A DNA stretch of 64,000 bases from Rhodamnia argentea. Lineage: Eukaryota > Streptophyta > Magnoliopsida > Myrtales > Myrtaceae. Positions 36,621 through 47,856 of the stretch are shown here, one piece after another. Under the pieces are notes generated by a model, which did not search any database, had not been told where the DNA came from, and worked only from the letters and a program-made list of their open reading frames with translations. The stretch covers positions 1,550,001-1,614,000 of the forward strand of contig NC_063154.1 of assembly GCF_020921035.1 (NCBI RefSeq), read 5' to 3'. The position numbers were made by a program, and so were the translations under genes. Numbering within the stretch: the stretch's first letter is position 1; each line of letters opens with the position of its first letter.

Positions 36621-36977
36621 GTCCCGAGGCTGCTATAAGTCTCATCAAACATCAAACATGCCGGCATGACAAGAGTGTCCAGAGCATGACGTCAGCAGAT
36701 TCAGATTCAGTGCGCAATTTAACAGCAGAGAGCAGTTAATCGTACCGCCTTTCTCGAAACTCTGTTCTTACGTGCAAACTAATGTTTGCATAGCGTTTCA
36801 ATATCTGATTGCGCCAAATTATGATGAATCAACAGGCAGGAGAATCACCCAATAGATGCTGCAAGTATATCAGAAGTCTCAAGTCCCCTCCCGCTGTGAT
36901 TTGAACATTCAATCAGGCTTCCAATCAGATAGACAGGATTGCCAAACACGACCCTGAACTCATGGGAGGCGATCAAT

Positions 36978-38129
36978 TTAAGACCCCTGATTTTCTATGG
37001 AGCACTTTTGTGGAGTGGCAGAGCCCCTGTATATCTCCATCAGATGCGGAACTCGTTCCACATGCTTCAAGATGTATCTCTTCACGAACAACTTCTCAGG
37101 TAGTCTAAACGGCGTTACAGGTTTGCCCTTTTTAAGAAGGCCCTTGGACGACAGAACTGTAATCACACTATGCCTTGGCAGAAGCCTTTTGTCAACTGAA
37201 AACTGAAGAAGTAGAGGCTGACTGACTATAACCTCTCGGGCTACAGATGCTGTGTTCACATAAAAATCCACTGCCCTCCTAATCTTCTTTTCAGAAAGAG
37301 CCAAACAGTGTGGGCAACGCACAAACATGGACAAGAAATCCTCTTGAGACCAACCCAAACTCTTGAAATTCTCGACCTTCTTATGCCAAGTCAACTCATT
37401 CATGGACGACATCACCCTGACACCGTGTATGAATTTCGCAGAGGACGGTTCCATTCCAAGACCTTTGACAGCTTTAACAACAGAAGCCATCTTCTCAACC
37501 TTCATCACTAATGTCCTAGGTTGATACAGCATCAGAACCCCTACATCATCAACTCTCACTCCCTCCCTTATCAAGAGATCGATATTAGGTTCCAGAGAAT
37601 ACTTGCGGTCAACAGTTAAAAGCCAGGAACAGCGCTTAATCGCAATATCCAACGCATTGGAGGTCATCAGAAACTGCTTGAGGAAATCAATCTGCGGTTT
37701 ATAGTACGAATTCAAGCTTCTACTAAAGAACTTACTGTTCCCAGCTATTGCAGTGAACAAGACTGATTCCGATAATCCGATTCCACGGAAATACTCCAAT
37801 TTGGGCTTGAGATTCGATTCCACATTCGACAGCAGGAGCCACGGTCCATTAGTGACCAATTTAGCCATCTGCGCTTTGCCGAATCCGCAGGAACGCAATA
37901 ACCTAAGCACGGAATCGGCCTTTTCGACGACATTCTGGCGGGCACCGAGCTCCCGAGAGATTGAAACAGCGGACGCCAAAGGGAGATCAAGCGATTTCAC
38001 GAGACAATCAACCACTGACGATGAGGAAGACGGCGACGGCGATTTCGGAGGTTTAAGGAGCGCGGCCGACGTTTCAAGAAAGCGCTTTTGGGCGAACAAG
38101 AAGAGATTTTTAGCTGAAACTCTGAACAT
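36978..38129 (-). CDS. mTERF family protein, copy 2 of the array (intact)
   Basis: Mitochondrial transcription termination factor-type protein, 383 aa, one coding exon. mTERF proteins are helical-repeat nucleic-acid-binding proteins that act in plant mitochondria or chloroplasts on transcription, splicing or ribosome assembly. The N-terminus (MFRVSAKNLFLFAQKRFLET) is rich in Arg, Ser and hydrophobics with no acidic residue for its first 19 positions, fitting organelle import. Repeats with the usual leucine/proline pattern follow: VDCLVKSLDLPLASAVSISR, LRSCGFGKAQMAKLV, PWLLLSNVESNLKPKLEYF, IAIKRCSWLLTVD, MLYQPRTLV and CPHCLALSEKKIRRAVDFYV. This type, with VESNLKPKLE..RGIGLS, is the one expanded in tandem in many woody plants. 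Neighbouring copies share its 5' and 3' flanks. The specific target cannot be inferred. Confidence 0.88.
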   Translation of the reverse strand: MFRVSAKNLFLFAQKRFLETSAALLKPPKSPSPSSSSSVVDCLVKSLDLPLASAVSISRELGARQNVVEKADSVLRLLRSCGFGKAQMAKLVTNGPWLLLSNVESNLKPKLEYFRGIGLSESVLFTAIAGNSKFFSRSLNSYYKPQIDFLKQFLMTSNALDIAIKRCSWLLTVDRKYSLEPNIDLLIREGVRVDDVGVLMLYQPRTLVMKVEKMASVVKAVKGLGMEPSSAKFIHGVRVMSSMNELTWHKKVENFKSLGWSQEDFLSMFVRCPHCLALSEKKIRRAVDFYVNTASVAREVIVSQPLLLQFSVDKRLLPRHSVITVLSSKGLLKKGKPVTPFRLPEKLFVKRYILKHVERVPHLMEIYRGSATPQKCSIENQGS

Positions 38130-38519
38130 CTGTGGAATCTCAGAAGGGATCGAAGCACGGTGATGGGTACAATGCGAAAAGGGTTCTCGGTTTCGAGAGG
38201 ATGGAAACTTGAAATCACCTCAGTCGGCGGCCGTGAGAAGGGATTGCCGCCTCCTCCCCTGCTTTTCGAGTCTCTTCTGCTTTCTCTCTGGAAGGAGGAG
38301 GAGGTCGGGTTCTGTTCTAGGGTTTCGCCAAAAACGTGAATTTTTCGTCATGTCAATAGCCGTTGCTCTTTTCGAATTTCGAAAAATTTGTTCTGATTTT
38401 TTCTTTTAAGGTCAAAAATTGTGTGTCGATTTCACTAGCTCTATATATATATAATTTGTCACTATTTCATGTGTTTTTTTGCCAAACTTTATCACTGATT
38501 TCATTGAGTTGTGAAAAAA

Positions 38520-39440
38520 TCGGAGAGAAAACTAAATCTTCTTTTTCCCGTTTTGCTAAACTCCTCCACAAGCAGAGCCTTGATGCCAAAGAACCTCCGA
38601 TCCCAGACCGACTCGTACAATACCTAAGATTGGATGGTCGAAATCGCATGCAGGAAAAGTAAGTAGCATAGGAAAGTCGGAAACGAGTATCTTGGCTATT
38701 AATTATATATGAGGCGAGTCATGGCGGAGGAGGGCGCAGCGGCCCTGAGCATTATCGGGGATGGCTAATTGAACTTTGAAAAGAAAGAACGGACATGCGA
38801 TCGACTTCTTCTTCGACTGTGGACGGTGACAGTGAAGGTCTTGGTGGATTGTGCATTTGTGACTGCAGAGAATGATGGCCATTGTTGAACGTAAATCATG
38901 CACGATACCCAGCGATGCACCAAACGCGATGGGATTCCCCTTAGGGCGAGCCGCTGCTTTGCAAGAAACGTCATAACGACAGAGTTTCTCCTTGAATCTA
39001 ACCAAAGTAAATGGAGCTCTTACATCCTGTCCTCAAGACAGGACATCGTCCGGAGACTGCCATGATTCTCATTCACAAGCATTACCTGCATGACAAGAGC
39101 GTCCAGAGAATGATGCTTTTAGCAGGTTCAGATGCAGAGCAATTCATCAACAGCGGAGAGCAGAGCAATTAATCATACCGCCTTCTAGAAACCCTGTTCT
39201 TACCTGCAATAACAATGTTTCCAAGGGGTTACACCATTATCTGAATGCGTCAAATTATGGCGATTCTAACAGGCGGGGGGAATCGCCCAATAGACGCCGT
39301 GAGTAAAATCGCAGATCTCCTCCTGCTTTGATGCAAACATTCCACCAAGCTTCCGATCAAACTAGACAGGACTTCCACCTCGACAATCAGCTCCTGTGGA
39401 GGCGATAAATTGAAGTCCTTGATTTTCTAGACCAGATGAC
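38520..39440. repeat. Duplicated spacer between mTERF copies 2 and 3
   Basis: 38535-39060 matches the interrupted segment 33600-33893 plus 36405-36620. 39300-39440 matches the 3' flanks of the other mTERF copies. It includes the empty site of the PIF insertion near 38825-38850. No gene. Confidence 0.7.
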
Positions 39441-39444
39441 TCTT

Positions 39445-40557
39445 TCATGCGGCGGTGGAGGCCCTGTACATCTCCATCAGATGCGGAACTCGTTCCAGGT
39501 GCTTCATCACGTATTTCTCCAAGAACATCTTCTCAGATAGTTGGAACGGCTTTACAATGGAATTTTGCTTTTTAAGGAGGCCCTTGGACCGCAGAACTGT
39601 AATCACACCATGCCTTGGACGAAGCCTTTTGTCGACTGAAAACTGAAGAAGCAAAGGCTTACCGAAGATAACCTCCCGAGCTATCGATGCGGTGTTCAAA
39701 TAAAAATCAACTGTCCTCCTAATCTTCTCTTCGGAAAGAGCCAAACAGGACGGGCGACGCACAAACATGGACCAGCACTCCTCTTGCGACCAACCCAAAC
39801 TCTTGAAATTGTCGACCTTCTTATGCCAAGTCGACTCATTCATCGACAACATCACCCTGAGACAGTGTATGAATTTCGCCGAGGATGGTTCCATCCCGAG
39901 ACGCTTGACGGCTTTAACAGCAGAAGCCATCTTCTCAACCTTTGTCACTAATGTCCTAGGTTGATACAGCATCAGAATCCCTACATCATCAAATCTCACT
40001 CCCTCCTTCATCAGGAGATCGATATTAGGTTCCAATAAATACTTGCGGTCTACAGTTAAAAGCCAGGAACAGCGCTTAATCGCAATATCCAACGCATTGG
40101 AGGTCGTCAGATACTTCTTAAGGAAATCAATCTGTGGCTTATAGTACGAATCCAAGCTTCTACCAAAAAACCTACTGTTCCCAGCAATTGCGCCGAGCAA
40201 GACCGAATCCGACACTCCGATCTCATCACGGAAATACTCTAATTTTGGCTTGAGATTCGATTCCACATTCGACAGGAGGAGCGACGGCCCGTTAATGACC
40301 AATTTCACTATCTGCGCTTTGCCGAATCCGCAGGAACGCAGGAACTTGATCACGGAATCGGCTCTTTCGACGCCGTTTCGGCGGGCACCGAGTTTCTGGG
40401 AGACGGAAAGGGCGGATTCCAAAGGAAGACCAAGCGACTTCACAAGACAATCAATCAGCGGCAGCGACGACGACGACGAACAAGACAACGCGGCCGATGT
40501 TCCCAGGAAGCGCTTTAGGGAGAGCAAGAAGAGATTTTTAGCGGAAACTTTGAACAT
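39445..40557 (-). CDS. mTERF family protein, copy 3 of the array (intact)
   Basis: 370 aa, one coding exon, very similar to copy 2 along its whole length. The N-terminus, MFKVSAKNLFLLSLKRFLGT, is again an organelle-import-like stretch. Shared segments include NALDIAIKRCSWLLTVDRKY, LMLYQPRTLVTKVEKMASA, STWHKKVDNFKSLGWSQEE and RVPHLMEMYRAS near the end. It is 13 residues shorter than copy 2, mainly from a shorter Ser/Pro run after the presequence and a different C-terminal end; it has a two-residue insert near residue 330. The frame is open with no break, so it is probably functional. The 5' flank to about 40780 matches that of copy 2. Copies 2 and 3 differ at many scattered sites, so this is not a recent duplication. 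Confidence 0.88.
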   Translation of the reverse strand: MFKVSAKNLFLLSLKRFLGTSAALSCSSSSSLPLIDCLVKSLGLPLESALSVSQKLGARRNGVERADSVIKFLRSCGFGKAQIVKLVINGPSLLLSNVESNLKPKLEYFRDEIGVSDSVLLGAIAGNSRFFGRSLDSYYKPQIDFLKKYLTTSNALDIAIKRCSWLLTVDRKYLLEPNIDLLMKEGVRFDDVGILMLYQPRTLVTKVEKMASAVKAVKRLGMEPSSAKFIHCLRVMLSMNESTWHKKVDNFKSLGWSQEECWSMFVRRPSCLALSEEKIRRTVDFYLNTASIAREVIFGKPLLLQFSVDKRLRPRHGVITVLRSKGLLKKQNSIVKPFQLSEKMFLEKYVMKHLERVPHLMEMYRASTAA

Positions 40558-40837
40558 TTCGGGGGCAGAAGCCGGTGCGATGCGCGAAAATCGCTCAAGG
40601 GTTCGTGCGAAATGGAGGTCGAACTTACCTCAGTCCGCGACCGTGAGAACTGAGAAGTGATTGTTCCTCTGCTAATGCGATTCGGACATCTGATGTTTCA
40701 TGGCCGCCGGCTCTTCTGCTTTGTGGAAAAGGCAGATTGGGATTCTGTGTTTTAGGGTTTCCGTTTCGCCAATGCGTATCCGTTGAAGCGCGCGCGCGCT
40801 CTCTCTCTCTCTCTCCTCGTCCTTTCTTTTTAAAAAG

Positions 40838-41285
40838 GGCAAAATCCACCAAACATTTCAAATTATAACAGCAAATTTATTCTATACTTTCTTATGACAT
40901 CAAAGAATTTCCAATATTTTGTACCCGGCACGTGTACCGTCCGTCTAGGTTTCATCATGAGCACCCTTCGAAATCTACCTATATATGGACGACAAAAGGC
41001 GAACCGTGTTAACTCGACGCTCACATGACTTGAGAGAAATAAAAAAACGATGTCGTTTTGGGTGAAAAATCATCTATTGAAATCTCGACAGAGGATGAAT
41101 TTGACGCAAGGTACGAGTTTGAATTTGTTCATGTCAGAACAAAAAAGTTTAGGGCAAATGTGTTGCAATCGACTTATGAAATGATTTATGTCACAAAAAA
41201 ATTAAAAAAAAGTTACGGGACAAATTTGTCAAGGTGAATATAGTTTTGGATTTTTTGATATATTTTCACTTTAACAGAAGTAAAC
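40838..41285. mobile_element. MITE, family A copy 2
   Basis: The left end 'gggcaaaatccaccaaac' pairs with the reverse complement of the right end, about 41275 ('tgaaaatatatcaaaaaatcc'). The core at about 40953-40985 ('gagcacccttcgaaatctacctatatatgg') matches the core of the copy at 9225. Non-coding. Ends are approximate. Confidence 0.55.
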
Positions 41286-41559
41286 ATAGCATTCACAAAC
41301 TTTACTTCTTTATAGACCCATGTTATTACTTGCCACAACATATAACATTTGATAGCTTTCCAATTTGAATTATTTTTTGGAACCAAAAAAAAAACAAAAA
41401 TTTTAACCCATTTTAGAGTACGCCTTTGAAATTAAAAAGGGATGGATCGATGTTCAAACCAAGTCAATACATCTATACACGCGTCAGCAAATTCCCGTTA
41501 TATGTCACGTAAGATTTATCCTATGTCAGTAGTAAGCTTCGAGTTTGTATAAGTGCTCT

Positions 41560-42419
41560 CCGAAGCAGTCAAGAAACGGGGATATCGTCTGAACATAGAC
41601 ACGATATCATCTAGACACCAGCCCAAAGCTCTTAAAAAATTCCACCTTGTTATGCCACGTCGACTCCTTCATCGACAACATCACTCTCGCAGCGTTTTAC
41701 AAACTTCATCGACACAGGCTCCAACCCTGACCTTTTTCACAGATTCGACAACGGAAGCTGTCCTATCGAGTATCGACCTTGTGCATCAGAGCTCTCGGTT
41801 GCCGAATCATCAACAGCGAGATTTCGTCGATGCTTACCCCCTTGGCTCATCAAGAGCTTGATGTTCGGTCCCAGATTACGCCTGTGATTAGCAGTCGAGA
41901 GCCGCACATTGCGCCTGATGGCGGTATCGAACGCATCCGAGCTCCCCGAGATACTTCTTGGGGAAATCAATCTGCGGTTTCAAGAACGAATCCACGCTTT
42001 TTGTTGAAGACTGCGGGGTTCACATCCATCGCGCTGAGCAAGACTGAATCCGATACTCCACTCTCGCGGAGGAACTGCATCTGCGGCGTCAGAGTCGGCT
42101 CCACATTCGATAGGAGAAGCGACGGCCGTTTCGTGACCAATTTCGCGAGCCGTGCTCCGTCGTAGCCACAGGATTTCAAGAACCCAAGCACGGAACCGGC
42201 GCTTTCAATGTCGTCTGGGACCGTTCTGTCGACTTTGAGCTTCTTACAGATCGAAACAGCGGATTCTAAGGGAAGACCAAGCGATTCCACGAGGCGATCA
42301 AGCAATGACGACGAAGACGACGACGGCGACGAATATGGAGCTTTGAGAAGTGTAGACCGTGTTACGGAAAGGCGTTTGGGGAAGACGGAGTAGAGGTTTC
42401 CATTGAAAAAGCTGAACAT
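41560..42419 (-). pseudogene. mTERF pseudogene, copy 4 of the array, diverged
   Basis: The minus strand has an mTERF-like start at 42419 (MFSFFNGNLYSVFPKRLS), then LLDRLVESLGLPLESAVSIC, FLKSCGYDGARLAKLV, RPSLLLSNVEPTLTPQMQFL and VSDSVLLSAMDVNPAVF, ending in a stop at 41967. Homology then continues in another frame (41737-41970: SSDAFDTAIRRNVRLSTANH, LGPNIKLLMSQGG) with further breaks, and fades near 41560, so the C-terminal third is lost. It is more distant from copies 1-3 than they are from each other. The 5' half is open for about 150 codons, so a truncated product cannot be fully excluded. Confidence 0.78.
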
Positions 42420-44026
42420 TGTGGGAATCAAAATTCCAGATTCAAATGGGTTAGCTTCAGGATTCAAGTTACTGGGAATCGCATTACGGGGAAGAAGATG
42501 AAGGTGATGATCCGATTCCTCTGATTTTCCATGTCGCCGAGCTTTTTCCTTCCTGTGGGTGGGCAACTGTCGGAGCTTCAGATCACTTTAAAATATTTTT
42601 AAAAAAATTACCAATAGCTTGAAATAATTAATTAATAAAAATATTTTATTATCTATAATAATTTATATCTATATATTTTCGTAAACAATAAAAATATTTT
42701 TTTATAATTTATTTTTCTCAAAATAAATAAAACCTTAAATTCTATTCTCAATTTAGAGAAATACTTATATAGATCTTTGGACCGGAGATCGAGTACAATC
42801 ACACTCGTTCAATTTGTGAAATCATTGCTCTACGTAAAATTCAACTAACCTTCTTTTCCCATTTTGTTTGGTATGGGACAAAAATAGGATTTTTGTCTAT
42901 GGAGAAGGAGAAATTTGAAAGATGATTTATAGGTTACATTATCTGCATCTTAGTAGAGAAGAAAGAAAAGATTGGGAGTCTCTATGTTTGCATGTTTGCA
43001 ACCAAACTTGAGTTTGTGAAAGTAGATCATCACATGGATTGTGCTCATGAAGGCTCGCTTGAGAAAGCGGGGTCGTCGTTCTCAAGGACCAACTAGATCG
43101 AAGGCGATCTTGATCTAAGCAAGTTGATAATGACGAGCATGATCCCCTTCATCCTTAAGATGAATTTCTCAAGGCCAACATCGTTGTCACGACAGCTACA
43201 TCGATAGAGGATGGAGTCCAATCGTTGCAATAGAGTGAAAAAAACCTTAAACCAAGTCCTCTTCAAAGTTTTTTGTGTGCGTGTGAGAGAGAGAGAGAGA
43301 GAGATTGAATTCTGCAAGAAAATCGGCATCGGTGATGATAGAGATCGAGAAAGAAGACACCTTGCACATCAAGAATACTCGACCTCGTAAGTATGAATGT
43401 TGCCATCATTTGTCGTGCATGTTAGTTGTACTTATCATGTTAATTGATATGTATGCCTATTGATAACAATTAAATAGATATTAAATTGTCCGAGAATCGA
43501 TGCTTTTTTGAGAAGATAATTTAAGTAGAATTCCATTTTTTTTATCCCTAAATTTGCACATTTTCATCTATTAAGCCTCAAAATTTTTTATTCGTTTAAT
43601 CAAATTCTTGAATTTGCATTTTTTTTTCAATCTGATTTATTGGGGGTTACGTTATCGTCAGGAATGAAAAGAGTTTTAACGCGAAAAGATCAAATGTGGT
43701 ATTTGAATCGAGAAATTTCATTTCTCCAATTGTTGTTACATGCTCTTGCTTTCTCAAATTCTAGGCTCATACATTACTCAGGTGCTCGTTATAAGTAAAA
43801 AAAAAATATTAAAAAAGGGCGGGGGAATTCATGTCATGTTCTTGCTGGCTCCGACGATGATGAATATATAAGCTCCAATTAATCAAATTTAGAAATGAAG
43901 CATCTTGATTTGAAAAATGAGGAAGTGCAATGTCCGAAGTGGACTTGTTTTTGTGGAAGCCCCCCTTTCTTGTTGGTTGATGTTTCAATTCAATCCCCGA
44001 TCGAGGGAGAAATTCTCTCGTAGACC
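42420..44026. other. Intergenic DNA and SAC3C leader
   Basis: AT-rich to about 43880, with a (GA) microsatellite at 43288-43305 and 'attaagcctcaaaatttt'-type repeat words at 43560-43640. No supported gene. About 43900-44026 is probably the leader of the next gene. Confidence 0.4.
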
Positions 44027-46870
44027 ATGGAGAGAAGGCAGAAGAACCAGCAGCAGCAAAACCCTCGTCGCAACCCATTGTCTTCTTCTTCTTCGTCTTC
44101 TTCAAGCCACTCATCCAACCGCAAGTCGCGCTATCGACCTCCTAACAGGGCTAGTGGCGATGCTCGAGCGCGTCATCGGGAAGATTCGGGCCTCGATTCC
44201 GGAGACGCGACGACCTGGGACGAGCCTCGAAGTCTCGCGAGATCGATCGATGAGCGTGCCTCTGCGGCCGGCACTAGAAGCTCAATGGGCATTCGGGAGC
44301 AGCAAGAACAGCACCAGCATCATCAAGATGGAGAGAATGCGCGAGACTCTCGTGAATTCGCGTCCGCGGTTGGGACTTGCCCTTACATGTGCCCTGGTAG
44401 TTGTAAAACTCTCTGCTTTTGGTGATCTTTTATTGCTGTGTCGCACTCTCTTTAGGAATTGCATGATGGGTCGGGCTAAATCAGTGCTGTGGTCCCTTAG
44501 CATCAAAGTCGTCAGATGAGATACGATATTTAGGATCGGAAGATTGCTGCCTTCTGCTACTACATTTAGGCCAAATGACTTGGTCGGCGAAAAACGTTTG
44601 GTCGCAGTTTTCAACGGCATGGCGTGTTTAGTCCAATTCAAGTTACTCAAGTGGAGTTTTGAGGTGCCTTTTAAATGGTCCCAGTCATGAAATCTCTTGC
44701 ACAAGTGCAGGGGAGCTGAGGATAGCTGTGTGAATGCCTTACCCTTGTCTGGGGTTCAGATTCCTATGTTAGGTGTATAGCTATTCAGCATTGTGTTGTA
44801 TTTCCTGCGATATCTTTGTCACATATTGCAGTGGGGGAGATGGCCCAGCGTGAACGGTTACGCGATTTAGCTGTGTTTGAGAGGTTGCATGGTAATCCGG
44901 CTAAAACATCTCCCGAACTTGCTGTCAAAAAGGTAAACTTTGCTTCGCTTTTACTTCCAGCGAAGGTTGTAACTTCTTTGAAAAATACTAAAGAACTGTT
45001 CCGGAAATTTCCCCAGACATAGAACTTATGTGACTTAAATGGTGAAATTGCCTTGCTTCAATGTCTCTAGTTTTGCAGAACAATATCCACGAGGCATGTG
45101 CAGTTATCGGATATTCGACCTCTCTCAGTGCTGGGAAGCACTCTAGACTACCTTATGAACTTGATGAATTCTACACCAGAGCCTTTTGAAACAGTTCATG
45201 ACTTCATATTTGACAGAACACGTTCCATAAGACAAGACCTGAGCATGCAGGATATTCTTGACAAGAGAGCGATTCATATGTATGAGAAAATGGTACGGCC
45301 CTCTTGGTGAGACTTCTGCACATTTCCCTGATTCTTCCTGGGGCTGTAAACCATCCGATTGACTCATGTTTCAAGCATTTACTTGGAGAACATGAAAGTT
45401 GAACAAAACTAAACTTTTAAACACATAAGAATTTTACTAGGCACAGTCAAGATGCTGGTATCTAATCGAATGGAAAGATGATGCGGCGATATGATTCCTC
45501 TTGCAATTGACAATCTAAAGCTTTCTGGGTTTTACTTTAGAATGACATGGTTCCCTGTCTGTCTGTCTGTCTTTATGTTCTTGCAGGTTAATTTTCATGT
45601 CATTTCTCACCACAAGCTTAGACTCAGTAGCAGTGGACCCAACAGTTTCAATATCTCTTCATTGCATCACCTCAATATGGAGCAGCTAGCAAAGGTGTTG
45701 ACATCTTTATACAATCTTTATGATCTGAATCGAGATCATAACTCTATGCACAAGAACGAACCAGAGTATCGCTCACTTTATGTGCTGCTTTGTCTAAATT
45801 CCGAAAGCCTTCCAGAGGTTTGAATATAAGTTGATTTTGTCTTATACTGTTAATTCTTCATATTTTTGGGCCCTGGATGAGTAAGAGCCACTTCCTCCTT
45901 CACTGACAGGGTGAGAGACTTTCTCTGTGGTTCCGTCGTGTGCCTACACCTGTTATCAAGTCTAAAGAAATGACTTTTGCCAGAAGAATTTTGAGGTATT
46001 TTATTTCCTATCTATCTTGGAACCTCATTATTTGTTGAACACTGCTTTGCATGATGTTTTTTTGTGTAAATAGCATAAGCTGAGCTTGCAGAAATAATTT
46101 CCACTTGGCAGATACTTCAGGACGGACAATTATAAGTGCTTCTTTAGTACCATAGCAGCTGAGGCCTCCTATCTACAGTATTGTGCCCTCGAACCTTATA
46201 TAGATAAGGTGGTTCAACTATACTGTTTCTCTTATGGCCTCTTTTTTGGGTATTGAAGTCATATAAACTAAAACCGGCCTACCATATGAGTCCTTCATTC
46301 CCTTGTTTAACGTAGGGAGAGGTCATGGGCATCATCTTTTCTTGCTCACCATCAGAATTTTTCGAATTGACCTGTTTTGCAAAGCAGTTGTCTTTAGTAG
46401 TGAATGAATTGTGTTTGGATTATGATCTGTTGTGTAAATTTATTTCTAGTATTTTGTCACTGAACCCCTTTGAACGTTTTTTTTGGTAATGAATTTGCTT
46501 ACTATGAAAGGTTCGAGCTCTGGCTGTTTTACTCATTAATAATGGTGGCTACAAGCTTCATCCATACCCCATAGCGCATCTGTCTAATCTCCTGATGATG
46601 GAGGTATGACCTCCTTGTTTATAGATTGACTAACTAATGAACTCTCCCTGAGTCTGTTTTATCTGATTTTTTCTCCGCCATGAATTTATTGAAGAATTTT
46701 TACTTCCCTAGGAATCAGAGGTGGAGTCATTCTGCATCGCATGTGGCCTTGAGACCTCCTTGGACGAGCAGGGAAATAAGGTTTTACCCACCAAACAGCC
46801 GGCCTTCAATCATCCAAAGGCAGGACATGGGAAGTATGGCTTTTCAGGTTTCGAAAATATTTGCAGGTGA
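44027..46870 (+). CDS. SAC3C: SAC3 family protein C, 8 exons
   Basis: SAC3/GANP/THP3-domain protein related to the TREX-2 mRNA export complex and the proteasome-lid-type PCI fold; nuclear. Exons: 44027-44396, 44832-44932, 45071-45292, 45587-45817, 45910-45995, 46112-46208, 46511-46603, 46712-46870. They sum to 1359 nt, or 452 aa. Residues 1-110 are low-complexity (poly-Ser, Gln, Arg). The domain begins at the conserved CPYMCP (118-123), split by intron 1, then [19 protein letters not shown]. Further blocks are [83 protein letters not shown] and [10 protein letters not shown]. It ends with [13 protein letters not shown]. Length and short C-terminus match Arabidopsis SAC3C rather than the longer SAC3A/B. 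Confidence 0.9.
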
Positions 46871-47856
46871 ATTTATTAAATCTTGGAATTTGACAAATTT
46901 TTAGGTTCGTTTCTTCTCTCTAGGGAGATTTTATCAGCAAGTTAATGTGTCGTAGTTTTGATAGAGTCTAAATTCTGTTGCTGATCATCACGTTGGGGTC
47001 TATCTTATTTTAGGGGGAGAGAAGCTGAAGAGAAAGTCTGAACATTGATCATTCATCTAGGGCGAACTCGCTCTTTCAGGACTCTCTAAATTGCTGGCAA
47101 GACAAATTCAAAAGCGTGGGATCTTCTATGACCATTTGATATCTTCAGCCTTCAGGTGACAAAGATCCAGCCTGAGAGGCAAAAGTCAGTATCCATCTCA
47201 CCTGTTCTCATCGCTTGCCATCCCAAAGAGCTCTTAAAATTGATTCAGCTCTAGGGTGTACTCCAGGGTACCCTTTTGGCTGACTGACAATCCTCAGTTC
47301 ATCTCCGAGTCTACTAGAATAAAGCAAGAAGCTACCTACCTTTCAAATTGTTGCTGTAACTATAGGCACTTTAGAAAAATGGTTTGATCTGAATCTTCGA
47401 TATGTTTGTGTCACATCTGTCAGCTGTACGTTTGTGAAGTACATGACTGCCCCAAGAGTTCGACTTTATGTATCTCCGTACTGTGCTAATAACGGATTAG
47501 TCTTCCTTGTCTTGGTTACCGTGGGAATTAACAGAAAGTGTCTATGCATCATCAGTTGGCTTATGATGTCAACGGAAAAATGAAAGAGCTGGTGGCACAA
47601 TTCTGAGCTTTAACATTTGCAAAAGAAGCCAATTACGCTTCTCAATTTCATCAGGACACAAGCATCAGTCCGGCTGCATCCAATCCAAATCGATGAATTG
47701 CATGGTCTTTGGGAGGGCTCTATCTTAAAGCTGCATTTGAACTATGGACCATCTTGGGATATAGTTGCAGTACAAACATGAGATTGGCAACGCTTCCCCC
47801 ATCACAAGAAACTTCGACCACAAACCGACCATGTCCCCAACAAAAAGAATGCATTA
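46871..47856. other. 3' tails between two convergent genes
   Basis: 3' untranslated sequence of SAC3C and, on the minus strand, of the next gene. The frames at 47709-47978 (+) and 47765-47950 (+) lie opposite the last coding exon of the minus-strand gene and are shadows. No separate feature seen. Confidence 0.5.

Noticed and set aside
43917-44519. 200-codon plus-strand frame overlapping SAC3C exon 1
   Set aside because: It runs through the SAC3C exon out of frame and on into its intron. It could act as an upstream ORF if the leader starts early, but nothing supports it as a protein.
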